This document shows, piece by piece, positions 40,401 to 48,266 of a stretch of 64,000 nt of DNA. The stretch is taken from NCBI RefSeq assembly GCF_030269645.1, contig NZ_BSTR01000038.1, positions 1 to 64,000 of the forward strand, given 5' to 3'. This DNA comes from Actinokineospora sp. NBRC 105648. GTDB lineage: Bacteria; Actinomycetota; Actinomycetes; Mycobacteriales; Pseudonocardiaceae. The translations under genes were made by a program, and so were the position numbers. How positions within the stretch are numbered: the first letter of the stretch is position 1; the number at the start of each line of letters is the position of its first letter. The notes under the pieces are model-generated. The model was not told where the DNA came from and ran no database searches. It worked only from the letters and a program-made list of their open reading frames with translations.

Positions 40401-40640
40401 TTCGCCGTGCCGTTCTCGTTGCAGGCCCAGGGAAGCAGTGACCTACGGCCAGCGAAGACACTGTCGGTCGAGGTCTCCTACGACAGCGGGACAACCTGGC
40501 AGAAGGCCCCGGTATTCGGCGGCACCGCATTCCTGTGCCACCCCAACAAGGCGGGAACGGTCTCACTACGAGCCAAGGCGACTGACCGCACAGGCCAGGC
40601 GTTGGAGCTGACCGTCATCGACGCCTACAAGCTGGTCTGA
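37452..40640 (+). CDS. Secreted subtilisin-family (S8) serine peptidase
   Basis: 1062 residues. TTG 37452 follows AGGAG and lies 9 bp after the PKS stop, so it is co-transcribed with the sulfation/PKS operon. The signal peptide ends near AQAAP. A prodomain precedes the catalytic domain (about 200-480) with Asp212 in VLDTGVDETHPDL, His244 in GHGTTVASILAG and Ser412 in GTSMAAPHVAG. About 580 residues of beta-rich C-terminal sequence follow, with no recognised anchor. Large secreted S8 enzymes of this design are common in actinomycetes, but one at the end of a PKS/sulfation operon is unusual. It could process an extracellular partner, or simply be read through from the operon. Confidence 0.93.
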   Translation: MRTSRRRATRVAAATVVLGTVLSGVQLAPAQAAPPAPEPVVGRSVTLLTGDRVVVDALGHRSIRPGPSRERTAFSHYERDGHQFVVPVDALAAITDGKVDERLFDITTLLDSGYDDAHGAGLPLIVTYDPGLAPVALAGTVTTANLAAVNGSAVTASRDGSAWRAVGTPGVHRIWLDGARKAQLDRSAAQIGAPAAWQAGYTGAGVTVAVLDTGVDETHPDLATREVAEHNFSDAPDTVDRVGHGTTVASILAGTGARYRGIASGARLLDGKVFDDNGLSRDSWIIAGMQWAVEQDAKVVNLSLGAADLPGADPLEEAVNTLSAQHGTLFVVAAGNTGPNPGTITSPGSAEAALTVGAVDRADKIASFSGRGPRIGDAGAKPDITAPGVGIVAARSSASPGDGLYAADTGTSMAAPHVAGAAALLAQQHPDWTGEQLKAVLMASAKPGVSQTIYQEGLGRVDLATAIKQTLATSPPSVHLGVQQLPDTSGRTHAKTVTYRNTGTEPQTLDLSSIMYGPDGKLSTLVTVTPARLVVPAGGTATATYTADAATATLQGIYAGVVIARGPGQFVRTPVVFLRSEQTFEITVRQLGLDGHPAIASQAGFTSTTTGRQWGVPASGRLRLPKGDYAVSALLTGDNLSWLYQPKLTVTGDTEVVLDYRLAKPIDIKPPVDARGYFLDVAVSYGLASVGFTIADVTRLATAGLGDPVPGSDFTARFHTQWLTDDATFYGLAWFVHGAMPTGFTKRPSKRELAHVHADLRPTHPAQPALRGEFPYPVEGKLPDPFVANDTITLPRVREEYYTTEDQGTLWNTQLVQLQPDGQTVESTVLSPMRHYRSGRTYEETFNHGVYGPVFPALPKEQSWVSRIGDYVHAYIPLFGDGNGNAGTSAMATTATTLYLDDKKIGESTAPPPVDFAVPAPEGNYRLVADATRAPGTADVSTRVTASWSFRSAHTDTLTPLPLSTIRITPNLDKANATPKGRFFAVPFSLQAQGSSDLRPAKTLSVEVSYDSGTTWQKAPVFGGTAFLCHPNKAGTVSLRAKATDRTGQALELTVIDAYKLV

Positions 40641-41029
40641 CGAACCTGCGGCCCGGGCTCCCACACCGGATCCCGGCCCGCGCTGGTTCGACCATGCCGC
40701 GCGGCCCGGGCGTGCAGGGCCCGGCCGCGCGGCACTGCCGGTCCAGTCCCGTGCCGAAAAGCCATGAACTCCCTTGGTGCCAACCAGAACCGCATGGCGA
40801 GTCCAGGTCCTAGCCCACCGCCAACCAAACCGCAGTGCCAAACTCCGCCTGCCCTGGCAATAGCACCAACAGGAACGGGACTCACCACTGATCCGTTCCT
40901 GGCTTTCCCCTGGCAAACCCCGCCGCTGCGACCCCGATCGACTACCCCACAGCCCATTCACCCTGCCGCCGCCCCCACCAACGTCCCCACTGACCAGCCC
41001 GCCCCCTGCATTCCATACGCAGCCAAAAC
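40641..41029. other. Non-coding gap after the peptidase gene
   Basis: No credible gene. Open frames here have atypical composition and no recognisable similarity. The gap holds the terminator hairpin at 40696-40733 and leads into the large palindrome at 41030 and repeat copy 2. Confidence 0.5.
40696..40733 (+). terminator. GC hairpin terminator after the peptidase gene
   Basis: Perfect 11-bp arms GCCGCGCGGCC (40696-40706) and GGCCGCGCGGC (40723-40733) lie 55 bp beyond the peptidase stop. There is no T-run, as is common for actinomycete terminators. It probably ends the 30036-40640 operon. Confidence 0.6.
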
Positions 41030-41089
41030 ACGGCCTGTGATTGTTTGTCAAGGTACTCTTTCCCGCCTTGACAAACAATCACAGGCCGT
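41030..41089. terminator. Perfect 24-bp-arm hairpin between convergent genes
   Basis: Arms 41030-41053 and 41066-41089 (starting ACGGCCTGTGATTG) are exact reverse complements around a 12-nt loop, TACTCTTTCCCG. The arms are only about half GC, well below the surroundings. The hairpin lies between the plus-strand peptidase and the minus-strand SARP gene. A bidirectional terminator is the simplest reading; remnant ends of a mobile element are the alternative. Confidence 0.6.
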
Positions 41090-41189
41090 AGTGATAATTG
41101 GCGTAGGGGATTCAGGGGATCACGGGTGGCTTACACTCCACAGGCCTCGGGCGGCACATACACATGGGCTGCCCGAGGAAAAGACGGGG

Positions 41190-41328
41190 GCTCGATCTAG
41201 TGAACTCACTTCGTGCGGGGCCCCTAGAGCACCGCGGTGGAGAGAAAAGGGCAGGGTAAGGGCATCCCCACCCACGGCAAGTTTAGCGGCACTCTCCCCC
41301 CACACGAAGCGAGTCCACTAGATCGAGC
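41190..41328 (+). repeat. 140-bp palindromic element, copy 2
   Basis: 139 bp with the same design as copy 1: outer arms start GCTCGATCTAGTGAAC and end GATCGAGC, with AGAGCACCGC and GCGGCACTCT inside and the conserved AAGTTTAGCGG. The left flank GCTGCCCGAGGAAAAGACGG is shared with copy 5, and the right flank CCGTAACGGGACTTGCGTAC with copy 5. It sits between convergent gene ends. Confidence 0.9.
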
Positions 41329-41340
41329 ATCCGTAACGGG

Positions 41341-41640
41341 ACTTGCGTACCAGCGGGGTCGGCCTATCTGCTGTGATTTCGTGGGGGAGGGGGGCGGCCT
41401 TCGGGTGCGGTTGTATGGGCGTGAGGGTCTGTCCGCGCGGGTGAGCGGGGAGTGAGGGCGATCTTCCGCTGCAGTTGGTTGGTGGGCAGGAGTCGGTTGC
41501 GGCACCGGCGGGGCAGTCATTCCGCTGCAGTGTGGTGGTGGTGCGGCGTTCTGCTGCGTCAGGTCGGCTGAGCACCGTAGTTCCCGCCGGTGCCAGCGAG
41601 ATCAGCACCAGCACGATTCCTTGCCGCGGTCAGAATTCCC
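41341..41640. repeat. Degenerate units related to the 27-bp array; no gene
   Basis: Sequence after copy 2 repeats GTACCAGCGGGGTCGG, GGCACCGGCGGGGCAG and CTGCTGC/CCGCTGC motifs at roughly 27-30 bp intervals, resembling a decayed version of the array at 21090. I see no credible gene between copy 2 and the SARP stop at 41656. Confidence 0.5.
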
Positions 41641-41655
41641 GAGCCGTCATCGATC

Positions 41656-44649
41656 CTAGGTCAGTTGGGTCATCAGCTCAGCTGCCTCGACCATCGCGTT
41701 CGCCTGGTGGTACAGAGCCCTCGCCCGTGCCCAGTGCCGCCCAGCCGACGCTCGATCGCCCACTCGGGCCTCCAGTTCGCCCAGGTCCCGGTGCAGGTGT
41801 GCCAATTCGTAGTCATCCGGCACCGCGGTCCGCACCGCCAGTGCCCGCTCCAAGTGCTCTCGGGCCGCGGTCAGGTCGTCGCCCGCCAGGTAAGCGCGGC
41901 CGAGTTGGTTGAGTGCCGAGGCTTCGCCGTGTCGGTCGCCGACGTCTCGGCTCAGGTCCAGGGCCGATCGGAAAGTGGTCACGGCCGCCCGGACATCGCC
42001 TGCCGCCAGGTAGGCCCGGCCGGTGTCCAAAAGGGACTCCCATTCCAGCCACCGGTCGCCGATGGCCCGGCTCATCGCCACGGCCTCGTCCAGGTGGGCC
42101 AGCGCCGCCTGGTGGTCGCCACGCTGGAGCCAGGCCTCGCCGAGGGTGTCCAGGGTTGCCGCGGTGAGGCGGTCGTTGCCCAAGCCCCGGAACGTCTCCA
42201 GGGCCTCGGTCAGCGGCGGCAGGCTCTCGCTGGCGCGGCCCATCCGCACGAAGGTGTGTCCCAGGTTCCGTTGTGACAAGGCGCGCCCCAGGTCGCTGCC
42301 CGCCTCGGCGCAGCGGGTCACGGCCAACTGGTGTGCGGCGATCGCCTCGTCGAATCGGCGGAGTTCGGCGTAGGCGTTGGCGATGTTGTTGTGCACGTGC
42401 CCCTCGCCCGCCAGGTCGCCCGCCGAGCGAACGGTCCGGAGCGCCCGCTGGTTGGTCTCGAGGGCTTCCCGGAGGCGTCGCGTCATGAAGTACGCGACCC
42501 CGAGGGCCCGCAGCATCTCCGCTTCCGCCACCGGGTCGCCCAGTGCCGTGGCCGCGGCGGCGCCCTGCCTGCACAGCTCCACGCGGTCGTGCCAGTGGCC
42601 GGTGGTGTCGTAGAAGCTGGTCAGCAGGTACGTCAGCTGCCACGCCGAGTCCAGCCTGCCCAGTTCCCTGGCGCACTGCGCCACCGCGCGCAGGTTCGCG
42701 CGTTCGGCGTCGAGGAAGGCCAGTGCGCCGTGCCGGTCGGCGAACGGCACCGACGGCCGCGGGTGCCGCAGCGTCGGGGTCACCAGGTCGCGGTTCGGGT
42801 CGATGACCCGGTTCGCCTCGTCGGCCACCACCAGGTACCAGTCCACCAACCTGGACAGCGCCGCCGCGCGCTCGTCCGCGCTGGCCTTGCCCGCCGCGAA
42901 CTCCCTCACCAGGTCGTGGAAGCGGAAGCGGTCGTGTTCGGTCTCGGTGATCAGGTGCGCGGCCGCCAGCGCCGCCAGCGACTCGCGCGCGCTCTCCTCG
43001 GACACCCCGCTCAGAGTCGCCGCAAGCGCGGTGCTCACCGTGCTGCCGGGACTGACCCCGAGCAGTCGGAACACCAACGCCCGCAACGGTTCCAGTGGCT
43101 CGTACGCGCTGGAGAACACCGCTCGGACCGTCCTGGCGTCGCCCTCGACCGCCAGGGTGTCGAGCCTGCCCGCGCCGACCAGCTCGGCCGCCGACTCGGC
43201 CACCGTGCGGGTGGGGTGCGCGACGAGCCGGGCCGCGGCGATCCGCAGGGCCAGCGGCATCCCACCGCACAGCCTGCCCAGCCGGGCCGCCGCGCCTGCC
43301 TCGCGCTCGATCCGCTCGGTACCGACCACTCGGGCCAGGAGCGCGAGGGATTCCTTGTGCCCCAAGGTATCCAGCGCGACCGAGTGCACCGCGTGCCGCG
43401 TCCCCAGGGCCGCCAACGTCTGCCTGCTGGTCACCACCAGCAGGGTGTGCCCGCTGCCGGGGACCAGCGGGAGCACCTGGTTGACATCGCCCGCGTTGTC
43501 CACCAGCACCAGGCAGCGCCGCTCGTGCAGCAGCGACCGGTACAGCGCCGCCCGCTCGGGCAGCTCGGCGGGCATCCGCTCGTCCGGCACGTCCAGGGCG
43601 CGCAGCACGTGCGCCAGGGCGTCGGCCGCGCTGGCCGAGCGGCGCGCGTCGTGGCCGCCGAGGTCGAGGAACAGCTGACCGTCCGGGAAGCGCGCCGACA
43701 CCCGGTGCGCCCACTGCACGGCCAGCGCGGTCTTGCCCATCCCGGCCGCCGCCGAGATCACCACGACCGGCCGCTCGTCACCCGGGTCGGCCACCACGGC
43801 GTCCAAGGTCGACAGTTCGCGCTCGCGCCCGGTGAAGTGCCCGACCCGGGCGGGCAGCTGGGCGGGCCCGCGCACCGCGGGCCGCGGGTCCAGCGCCGGG
43901 TCGCGGCGCAGGATGGCGGTGTGCAGGGCGACCAGGTCCGGTCCGGGGTCCACGCCGAACTCGTCGGCGAGCCGCTCCCGGACCTCCCGGTAGACCGCGA
44001 GGGCGTCGGTGTGCCTGCCGCGCCGGTGCAGGGCGAGCATGCACAGACCGGCCAGCCGCTCCCGGGTCGGGTGCGCCGCGACCAGCCGGGGCAGCTCGCG
44101 CTCGGCGTCCTCGTGCCGCTGCAGCCGCAGCTCGGCGTCCCACAGGTCCTCGACGGCGGCGATCCGCTGCTCGCGCAGCGAGTCGAGCTCGCCGCGGCCC
44201 CAGCCGTCCAGCACGGCGTCGGCGAACGGGTCGCCCCGCCACAGCGCGAGCGCGGCCCGCAGCAGCGGCGCGGCGTGCTCGGCCTCGCCCGCGGCCAGGT
44301 GCTTGCGCGCCGAGCGGACGTCCCGTTCGAACCGGAGCGCGTCGACCGACTCCGGCTCGACGACCAGCACGTACCCCGGCTCGCGGGTCTGCAGCACGGC
44401 CGGGAAGCCGCACGCGGTGAGCGCCTGGCGCACCCGCGCGACGTGGCTGTGCAGGGTCTTGACCGCGGTGCGCGGCGGGTCCTCGCCCCACAGGACGTCG
44501 ATCAGCCGGGACGCGGGCAGCACCGTGCCCGCGTGCAGGGCCAGCACGCCGAGCACGGCGCGCTGTCGGGTGCCGTGCACCAGCGCGCGCCCGGCCGGGC
44601 CGACGGCCTCGACCGGACCCAGCACGCGCAGTTCGCCGGGTCCGGTCAC
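41656..44649 (-). CDS. AfsR/SARP regulator with NB-ARC and TPR domains
   Basis: 997 residues from GTG 44649, with AGGAG 6 nt before it; the upstream extension of the frame is ignored. The DNA-binding domain (1-95: ELRVLGPVEAVGPAGRALVHG; LHSHVARVRQAL) and BTAD domain (100-245: LWRGDPFADAVLDGWGRGEL; FGVDPGPDLVALH) are followed by NB-ARC. NB-ARC has an intact Walker A, AAAGMGKTAL, and CLVLVDNAGDVNQV for Walker B. At least five TPRs follow (GLAYFMTRR-like, NNIANAYAELRRFDEAIAAH, ALSQRNLGHTFVRMGR and so on). AfsR-type proteins activate secondary metabolism or development. It is divergent from the VWA gene, whose promoter carries an 11-bp-spaced heptamer box, and is the best candidate to bind it. 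Confidence 0.93.
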   Translation of the reverse strand: MTGPGELRVLGPVEAVGPAGRALVHGTRQRAVLGVLALHAGTVLPASRLIDVLWGEDPPRTAVKTLHSHVARVRQALTACGFPAVLQTREPGYVLVVEPESVDALRFERDVRSARKHLAAGEAEHAAPLLRAALALWRGDPFADAVLDGWGRGELDSLREQRIAAVEDLWDAELRLQRHEDAERELPRLVAAHPTRERLAGLCMLALHRRGRHTDALAVYREVRERLADEFGVDPGPDLVALHTAILRRDPALDPRPAVRGPAQLPARVGHFTGRERELSTLDAVVADPGDERPVVVISAAAGMGKTALAVQWAHRVSARFPDGQLFLDLGGHDARRSASAADALAHVLRALDVPDERMPAELPERAALYRSLLHERRCLVLVDNAGDVNQVLPLVPGSGHTLLVVTSRQTLAALGTRHAVHSVALDTLGHKESLALLARVVGTERIEREAGAAARLGRLCGGMPLALRIAAARLVAHPTRTVAESAAELVGAGRLDTLAVEGDARTVRAVFSSAYEPLEPLRALVFRLLGVSPGSTVSTALAATLSGVSEESARESLAALAAAHLITETEHDRFRFHDLVREFAAGKASADERAAALSRLVDWYLVVADEANRVIDPNRDLVTPTLRHPRPSVPFADRHGALAFLDAERANLRAVAQCARELGRLDSAWQLTYLLTSFYDTTGHWHDRVELCRQGAAAATALGDPVAEAEMLRALGVAYFMTRRLREALETNQRALRTVRSAGDLAGEGHVHNNIANAYAELRRFDEAIAAHQLAVTRCAEAGSDLGRALSQRNLGHTFVRMGRASESLPPLTEALETFRGLGNDRLTAATLDTLGEAWLQRGDHQAALAHLDEAVAMSRAIGDRWLEWESLLDTGRAYLAAGDVRAAVTTFRSALDLSRDVGDRHGEASALNQLGRAYLAGDDLTAAREHLERALAVRTAVPDDYELAHLHRDLGELEARVGDRASAGRHWARARALYHQANAMVEAAELMTQLT

Positions 44650-44765
44650 CCCAGCTCCTTCCGCGCACCTTGGTAAAGAAAGCGTAACCAGGCGACTGCG
44701 CCGCGCAAACGGCCAACCGGCTGAGCCGGACGGTCCACGCGGGCCAGCGTCGGTTGCGCTGCGCG

Positions 44766-44783
44766 ACAACCGTGCCACAACCG
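44766..44783 (+). promoter_or_regulatory. SARP-type direct repeat ACAACCG-N4-ACAACCG
   Basis: Heptamers ACAACCG at 44766-44772 and 44777-44783 (11-bp period), then 8 nt, then CAGGCT (44792-44797) as a possible -10 box. The box is 55 bp before the VWA gene and lies in its shared divergent promoter with the SARP regulator. It is the same heptamer pair as at 3469-3486. Confidence 0.6.
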
Positions 44784-44838
44784 GTCGCCAGCAGGCTCGC
44801 GGCACACCCTGTCAGCGTGACCCGCGAGGAGAACCCCG

Positions 44839-46449
44839 ATGTCCCGCAGTCGCCCAGCACTACTGGCCACCGCCGTCGCGGCGGTGGTCGGCGCGCTCGT
44901 CCCCGCGCTGCCCGCCGCCGCGGCCGACGCCGTGGCCCAACCCCTGCTGCCGCCGCCCACCAGCCAGTGCGGCCCGCTCGACGTCACCTTCGTCATCGAC
45001 GACACGTCCAGCATGGGCGGCGCCATCGCCAACATCAAGACCGGCATCAACGCGATCATCTCGGACGTGGCCACCCTCTCCGGCGGGGACTTCAAGCTGG
45101 GCCTGGTCAGTTTCAAGGACAACGTCCGCGTGCTCAACGACCTGGCCGCGGGCAACCAGGCCGCGGTCACCACCGCGGTCAACGGCCTGGTCGCCAGCGG
45201 CGGCGGTGGCACCCCGGAGGCCTCCGACGAGGCGCTGAACACCGCGGTCAACAACCTGCCCGCCGCGGGCCGCCCGCAGACCGGCGACTTCCTGGGCACC
45301 TGGCGCAGCAACGCCACGAAGATGATCGTGCTGGTCACCGACGCGCTGCCCGGCGGCTTCGACGACGTGCACGCCCCGGTCGACGTGACCAACGCGCACA
45401 CCCGCGCGCTGCAGGCGCAGAACAACATCAAGATCAACAGCATCTACGTGCCGACCGGCGGCGTGTCCGCCCCGGTCGTCACGATCATGCAGGACTACGC
45501 CACCACCACCGGCGGCGTCTACACCCAGGCCGCGGCCAACGGCTCGAACGCGGCCACCTCGATCCAGCAGAGCCTGCGCAACTGCCGCCGCACCGACGTG
45601 TTCATCCGCGATCACGGCTCCGACACCGGCGTCGAGCCGCACGGCCTGAACCCGATCTGGACCAGCCCGGACATCACCGTCTGCCCGACCATCGCACCGT
45701 GCGCGGGCACCAACCCGGTCGTCGGCGGCACCAGCTACATCCACGTCAAGCTGAACAACCCGGGCCCCAACGGCTCGGGCAACGGCACCGGCAACCTCAA
45801 GCTCTACTACACCTCGCAGGGCGGCGCGGCCGTCTGGCCGACGCACTGGACCCACATCAACACCGCGGTGAACGTGACCGTGCCCGCGGGCGGCATCAAC
45901 GTGGTCATCCCGTGGAACGGCGTCCCCGGCCCCGGCCACTTCTGCCTGCTGGCCCGCTGGGTCTCGGCGACCGACCCGATGACCTTCGCCGAGGGCCCGA
46001 ACACGCTGACCAACACCCGCAACAACAACAACATCGCCTGGCGCAACGTCGACACCGTGCGCCTGGTGCCCGGCCAGCCGACCACGCACCCGTTCACCCT
46101 GGGCAACCCGAACCCGCGGGCGACCACCAACCTGGTGATCACCGCCGTGGACGAGCCGTTCGTCGGCCGCGGCAAGCTGGTCATCGACCTGGGCCAGGCC
46201 CTGACCGCCCGCTGGAAGGAGTCCGGCGGCCGCGGCACCGGCGTCCGGCAGGTGGGGGAGACCCAGTTCGAGGTCACCGACGGCAAGCTGGCCCGGCTCG
46301 ACGGCCTGGTCATCGACCCGAAGGAGCGGTTCGAGACCAAGCTGACCTTCACCGCGGGCGCGGACGTCAAGTCCACCCTGCGGGTCAACCAGACCGACGA
46401 GAAGGACGAGGACCTCGGCGGCGTCGAGTTCCGCATCACCACCGGCTAG
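44839..46449 (+). CDS. Secreted von Willebrand factor A domain protein
   Basis: 536 residues; ATG 44839 with AGGAG 8 nt before it. The signal peptide (SRPALLATAVAAVVGALV) ends near AAAADA. The VWA domain spans about 45-235, with an MIDAS-like DDTSSMGG (Asp54, Thr56, Ser58), GTPEASDEAL and MIVLVTDALPGG, so divalent-metal-dependent ligand binding is likely. The rest (about 250-536) is beta-rich, without membrane anchor or sortase signal. Proteins of this type bind extracellular ligands or form surface structures. The gene is divergent from the large SARP regulator and carries its likely operator. A strong hairpin terminator follows the stop. Confidence 0.88.
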   Translation: MSRSRPALLATAVAAVVGALVPALPAAAADAVAQPLLPPPTSQCGPLDVTFVIDDTSSMGGAIANIKTGINAIISDVATLSGGDFKLGLVSFKDNVRVLNDLAAGNQAAVTTAVNGLVASGGGGTPEASDEALNTAVNNLPAAGRPQTGDFLGTWRSNATKMIVLVTDALPGGFDDVHAPVDVTNAHTRALQAQNNIKINSIYVPTGGVSAPVVTIMQDYATTTGGVYTQAAANGSNAATSIQQSLRNCRRTDVFIRDHGSDTGVEPHGLNPIWTSPDITVCPTIAPCAGTNPVVGGTSYIHVKLNNPGPNGSGNGTGNLKLYYTSQGGAAVWPTHWTHINTAVNVTVPAGGINVVIPWNGVPGPGHFCLLARWVSATDPMTFAEGPNTLTNTRNNNNIAWRNVDTVRLVPGQPTTHPFTLGNPNPRATTNLVITAVDEPFVGRGKLVIDLGQALTARWKESGGRGTGVRQVGETQFEVTDGKLARLDGLVIDPKERFETKLTFTAGADVKSTLRVNQTDEKDEDLGGVEFRITTG

Positions 46450-46467
46450 GGGCGGGGTAGGGGAGGG

Positions 46468-46501
46468 AACGGTCCGGCCACCGCGCGGTGGCCGGACCGT
46501 T
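46468..46501 (+). terminator. Perfect 34-bp palindromic terminator after the VWA gene
   Basis: 17-bp arms, AACGGTCCGGCCACCGC and its exact complement, begin 18 bp after the VWA stop. This is a strong actinomycete-style hairpin terminator without a long T-run. Confidence 0.8.
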
Positions 46502-46504
46502 CGC

Positions 46505-46632
46505 CTGCCGGGATGCCCGCTGGACATGCCTCCCGGACATGCCTGCCGGGGATGCGTGGTGGACATGCCCGCGGGACATGCGTGCCAGACATGCCCGCGG
46601 GGGATGTCTGTCAGGCATGCCGGACAGACATG
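46505..46632. repeat. 13-bp tandem repeats (GGACATGCCNGCC)
   Basis: About ten units, alternating 11, 13 and 15 bp, each centred on ACATGCC or GATGC (GGACATGCCTCCC, GGACATGCCCGCG, AGACATGCCCGCGGG). They fill the gap between the VWA terminator and the lipoprotein promoter and run into the palindrome at 46620. Confidence 0.7.
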
Positions 46633-46653
46633 TCGTCAACCATGTCTGTCCGG
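46620..46653. promoter_or_regulatory. Inverted repeat CCGGACAGACATG-N8-CATGTCTGTCCGG
   Basis: Perfect 13-bp arms around TCGTCAAC, 27 bp upstream of the lipoprotein ATG. The arms derive from the adjacent 13-bp repeat sequence. The position suits an operator or a leader hairpin that could hide the translation start. Confidence 0.55.
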
Positions 46654-46679
46654 GACGCAGGGGAGCGATACTGTCGCGC

Positions 46680-47762
46680 ATGCGCGCAGCGGTCTGGGCA
46701 GTGGCGGCGGTGGTGGTCCTCGCGGGATGCGCGGCCCCGGACACGGCGGTCCGCTTCGAGCGGGTCGACCTGCCCGCGGAACCGATCACGCTGACCACCG
46801 CGGGCGACGCGCTGGTCATCGGGGTGCGCCGGGGCGAGACCCCGGGCATCCTCCGCCGGGCGGCCGACGGCACGACCACCGAGATCCCGGCCCACGGCAC
46901 CACCCCGTACGGCCTGCTCGCCCGCTGGACCGCCATCGCCGTCGACGGCGACAAGGTCGTGGCCGTCGGCGGCGAACGCGGCGGCGCCCACGGCAACGTC
47001 CGCTGGAGCGTCTGGAGCGGAACCACCGCGGGGATCACCGAACAACGCCAAGCCTTCAGCACCTTCGGCGGCTACGGCGCGGGCGACCTCTTCGACGCCG
47101 AGATCACCACAACCGGCCCAGTGGTCCTGGGCGGCTGGGAAAGCGCCAAGGTCGGCTTCGACGTGGCCACCTGGCTACCGGACGGCGACATCTGGAACAG
47201 GCAGAGTTCGGCCGGAACAGCACTGGAAAGCTCCCAGGCAGAACTACCGTTCCCACTGGCCGCGACAACCACCGGCGACGGAATCCTGATCGCGGGCTGG
47301 GAACTGGCAGGCAGCCGAGAACAAGCAGTCGTCTGGCGATCGACCAGGGGTGTGACCGGCTGGACAAAGCAACCATTACCGGACACCGGCACCGCGGCCC
47401 AGGCAATGGCCATCCGCTGCACCGGACCGAGCTGCCTCATCTCCGGAGCAGTAGACGGAAAACTGGCCATCTGGCGCTTCGCGGACAACACGTGGACCCG
47501 CCTATCGGGCGTACCGGCGATCGCGGTGAACCCCCAAGAGCCCATCGCCGCCCCACTGGAGTCCAACGGCCAGGTACTCCAACTCATCACCGACGGCGAC
47601 CGGGTGAAAGCGATCACCGGCCAACCGGGAAGTTGGCAGACCCACGACACCACAGGCCCCACCGGCAAGATCACCACGGCGATCCAGCTGGCCGACACCA
47701 CCTACGCCATCACAACCCCCGGCACCCTCTGGCGAGTGTCCATAAAGGATCTGAGTGCATAG
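46680..47762 (+). CDS. Lipoprotein, beta-propeller-like, unknown function
   Basis: 360 residues from ATG 46680; GGGGAG lies about 15 nt upstream, so the Shine-Dalgarno fit is loose. The lipoprotein signal MRAAVWAVAAVVVLAGC makes Cys17 the likely lipidated residue. The mature part shows repeated blades of the form DGDKVVAVGGERG, TGPVVLGGWE, GDGILIAGWELAGS and DGKLAIWRFADNTW, suggesting a beta-propeller of the exo-sialidase or YCF48-like kind without visible catalytic residues. Two cysteines (RCTGPSC) are close together. No family was recognised with confidence. The codon usage is typical but becomes more CA-rich in the second half. Confidence 0.7.
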   Translation: MRAAVWAVAAVVVLAGCAAPDTAVRFERVDLPAEPITLTTAGDALVIGVRRGETPGILRRAADGTTTEIPAHGTTPYGLLARWTAIAVDGDKVVAVGGERGGAHGNVRWSVWSGTTAGITEQRQAFSTFGGYGAGDLFDAEITTTGPVVLGGWESAKVGFDVATWLPDGDIWNRQSSAGTALESSQAELPFPLAATTTGDGILIAGWELAGSREQAVVWRSTRGVTGWTKQPLPDTGTAAQAMAIRCTGPSCLISGAVDGKLAIWRFADNTWTRLSGVPAIAVNPQEPIAAPLESNGQVLQLITDGDRVKAITGQPGSWQTHDTTGPTGKITTAIQLADTTYAITTPGTLWRVSIKDLSA

Positions 47763-47903
47763 ATCGCAGTCAGCGGCTCCCACCATTCGGCAATGCCCAA
47801 CTCACACACCGTCATCCACGTCGGTCGGGGGCAGCCGCAAGGCGCCGATTGCTTCCATCTCTCATTCTCAAGCCCTACGGAACGCAACACCCGTTACGGA
47901 TGT

Positions 47904-48044
47904 GCTCGATCTGGCGGACTCCCTTTGTGTGGGGGAGGAGTGCCGCTAACCTTGACCTGGTGGTGGGGATGCCCTTCACCCCACGCTTTTTCCCCACAGC
48001 CGTGCTCTAGGGGCCCCGCGCAAAGGGAGTTCGCCAGATCGAGC
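47904..48044 (-). repeat. 140-bp palindromic element, copy 3 (inverted)
   Basis: 141 bp in opposite orientation to copies 1, 2 and 4. Both outer arms read GCTCGATCTGGCG-ACTCCCTTTG, differing from copy 1 (TCTAGTG, CGCTTCG) at the same positions in both arms, so pairing is kept despite sequence change. It keeps CTAGAGCACGGC and GCCGCTAACCTTGACC inside. Confidence 0.88.
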
Positions 48045-48055
48045 CTGCGTCTTAG

Positions 48056-48115
48056 TCGGGCAACCTGTATGAGCTACGCGTCCTGAACTGGGCGTAGCCC
48101 ATACAGGTTGCCCGA
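48056..48115. repeat. 24-bp inverted repeat joining element copies 3 and 4
   Basis: Arms 48056-48079 and 48092-48115 (TCGGGCAACCTGTATG...) pair with one mismatch around a 12-nt loop. They include the conserved TTGCCCGA flank of the elements. Copies 3 and 4 thus face each other as a composite inverted repeat of about 400 bp. Confidence 0.8.
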
Positions 48116-48126
48116 CTTAAGAGCGG

Positions 48127-48266
48127 GCTCGATTCAGTGAACTCACTTCGTGCGGGGCCCCTAGAGCACCGCGGTGGTGAAAAAAGGGCGGGTGAAGGGC
48201 ATTCCCCACCACCGGCAAGTTTAGCGGTACTCTCCCCCCGCACGAAGTGAGTTCACTGAATCGAGC
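48127..48266 (+). repeat. 140-bp palindromic element, copy 4
   Basis: 140 bp. Both outer arms read GCTCGATTCAGTGAACTC and ACTTCGTGCGGGG, an exact match to each other but different from copies 1 and 3. Internal AGAGCACCGC / GCGGTACTCT and GGTGGTG / CACCACC arms are present. The right flank CATCCGTAGCGGGTGTTGCG is shared with copy 3. Confidence 0.9.

Noticed and set aside
42331-44676. Plus-strand open frame of 781 codons opposite the large SARP gene
   Set aside because: Low-complexity Arg/Gln/Val/Gly sequence without motifs; the minus strand encodes intact DNA-binding, BTAD, NB-ARC and TPR domains.
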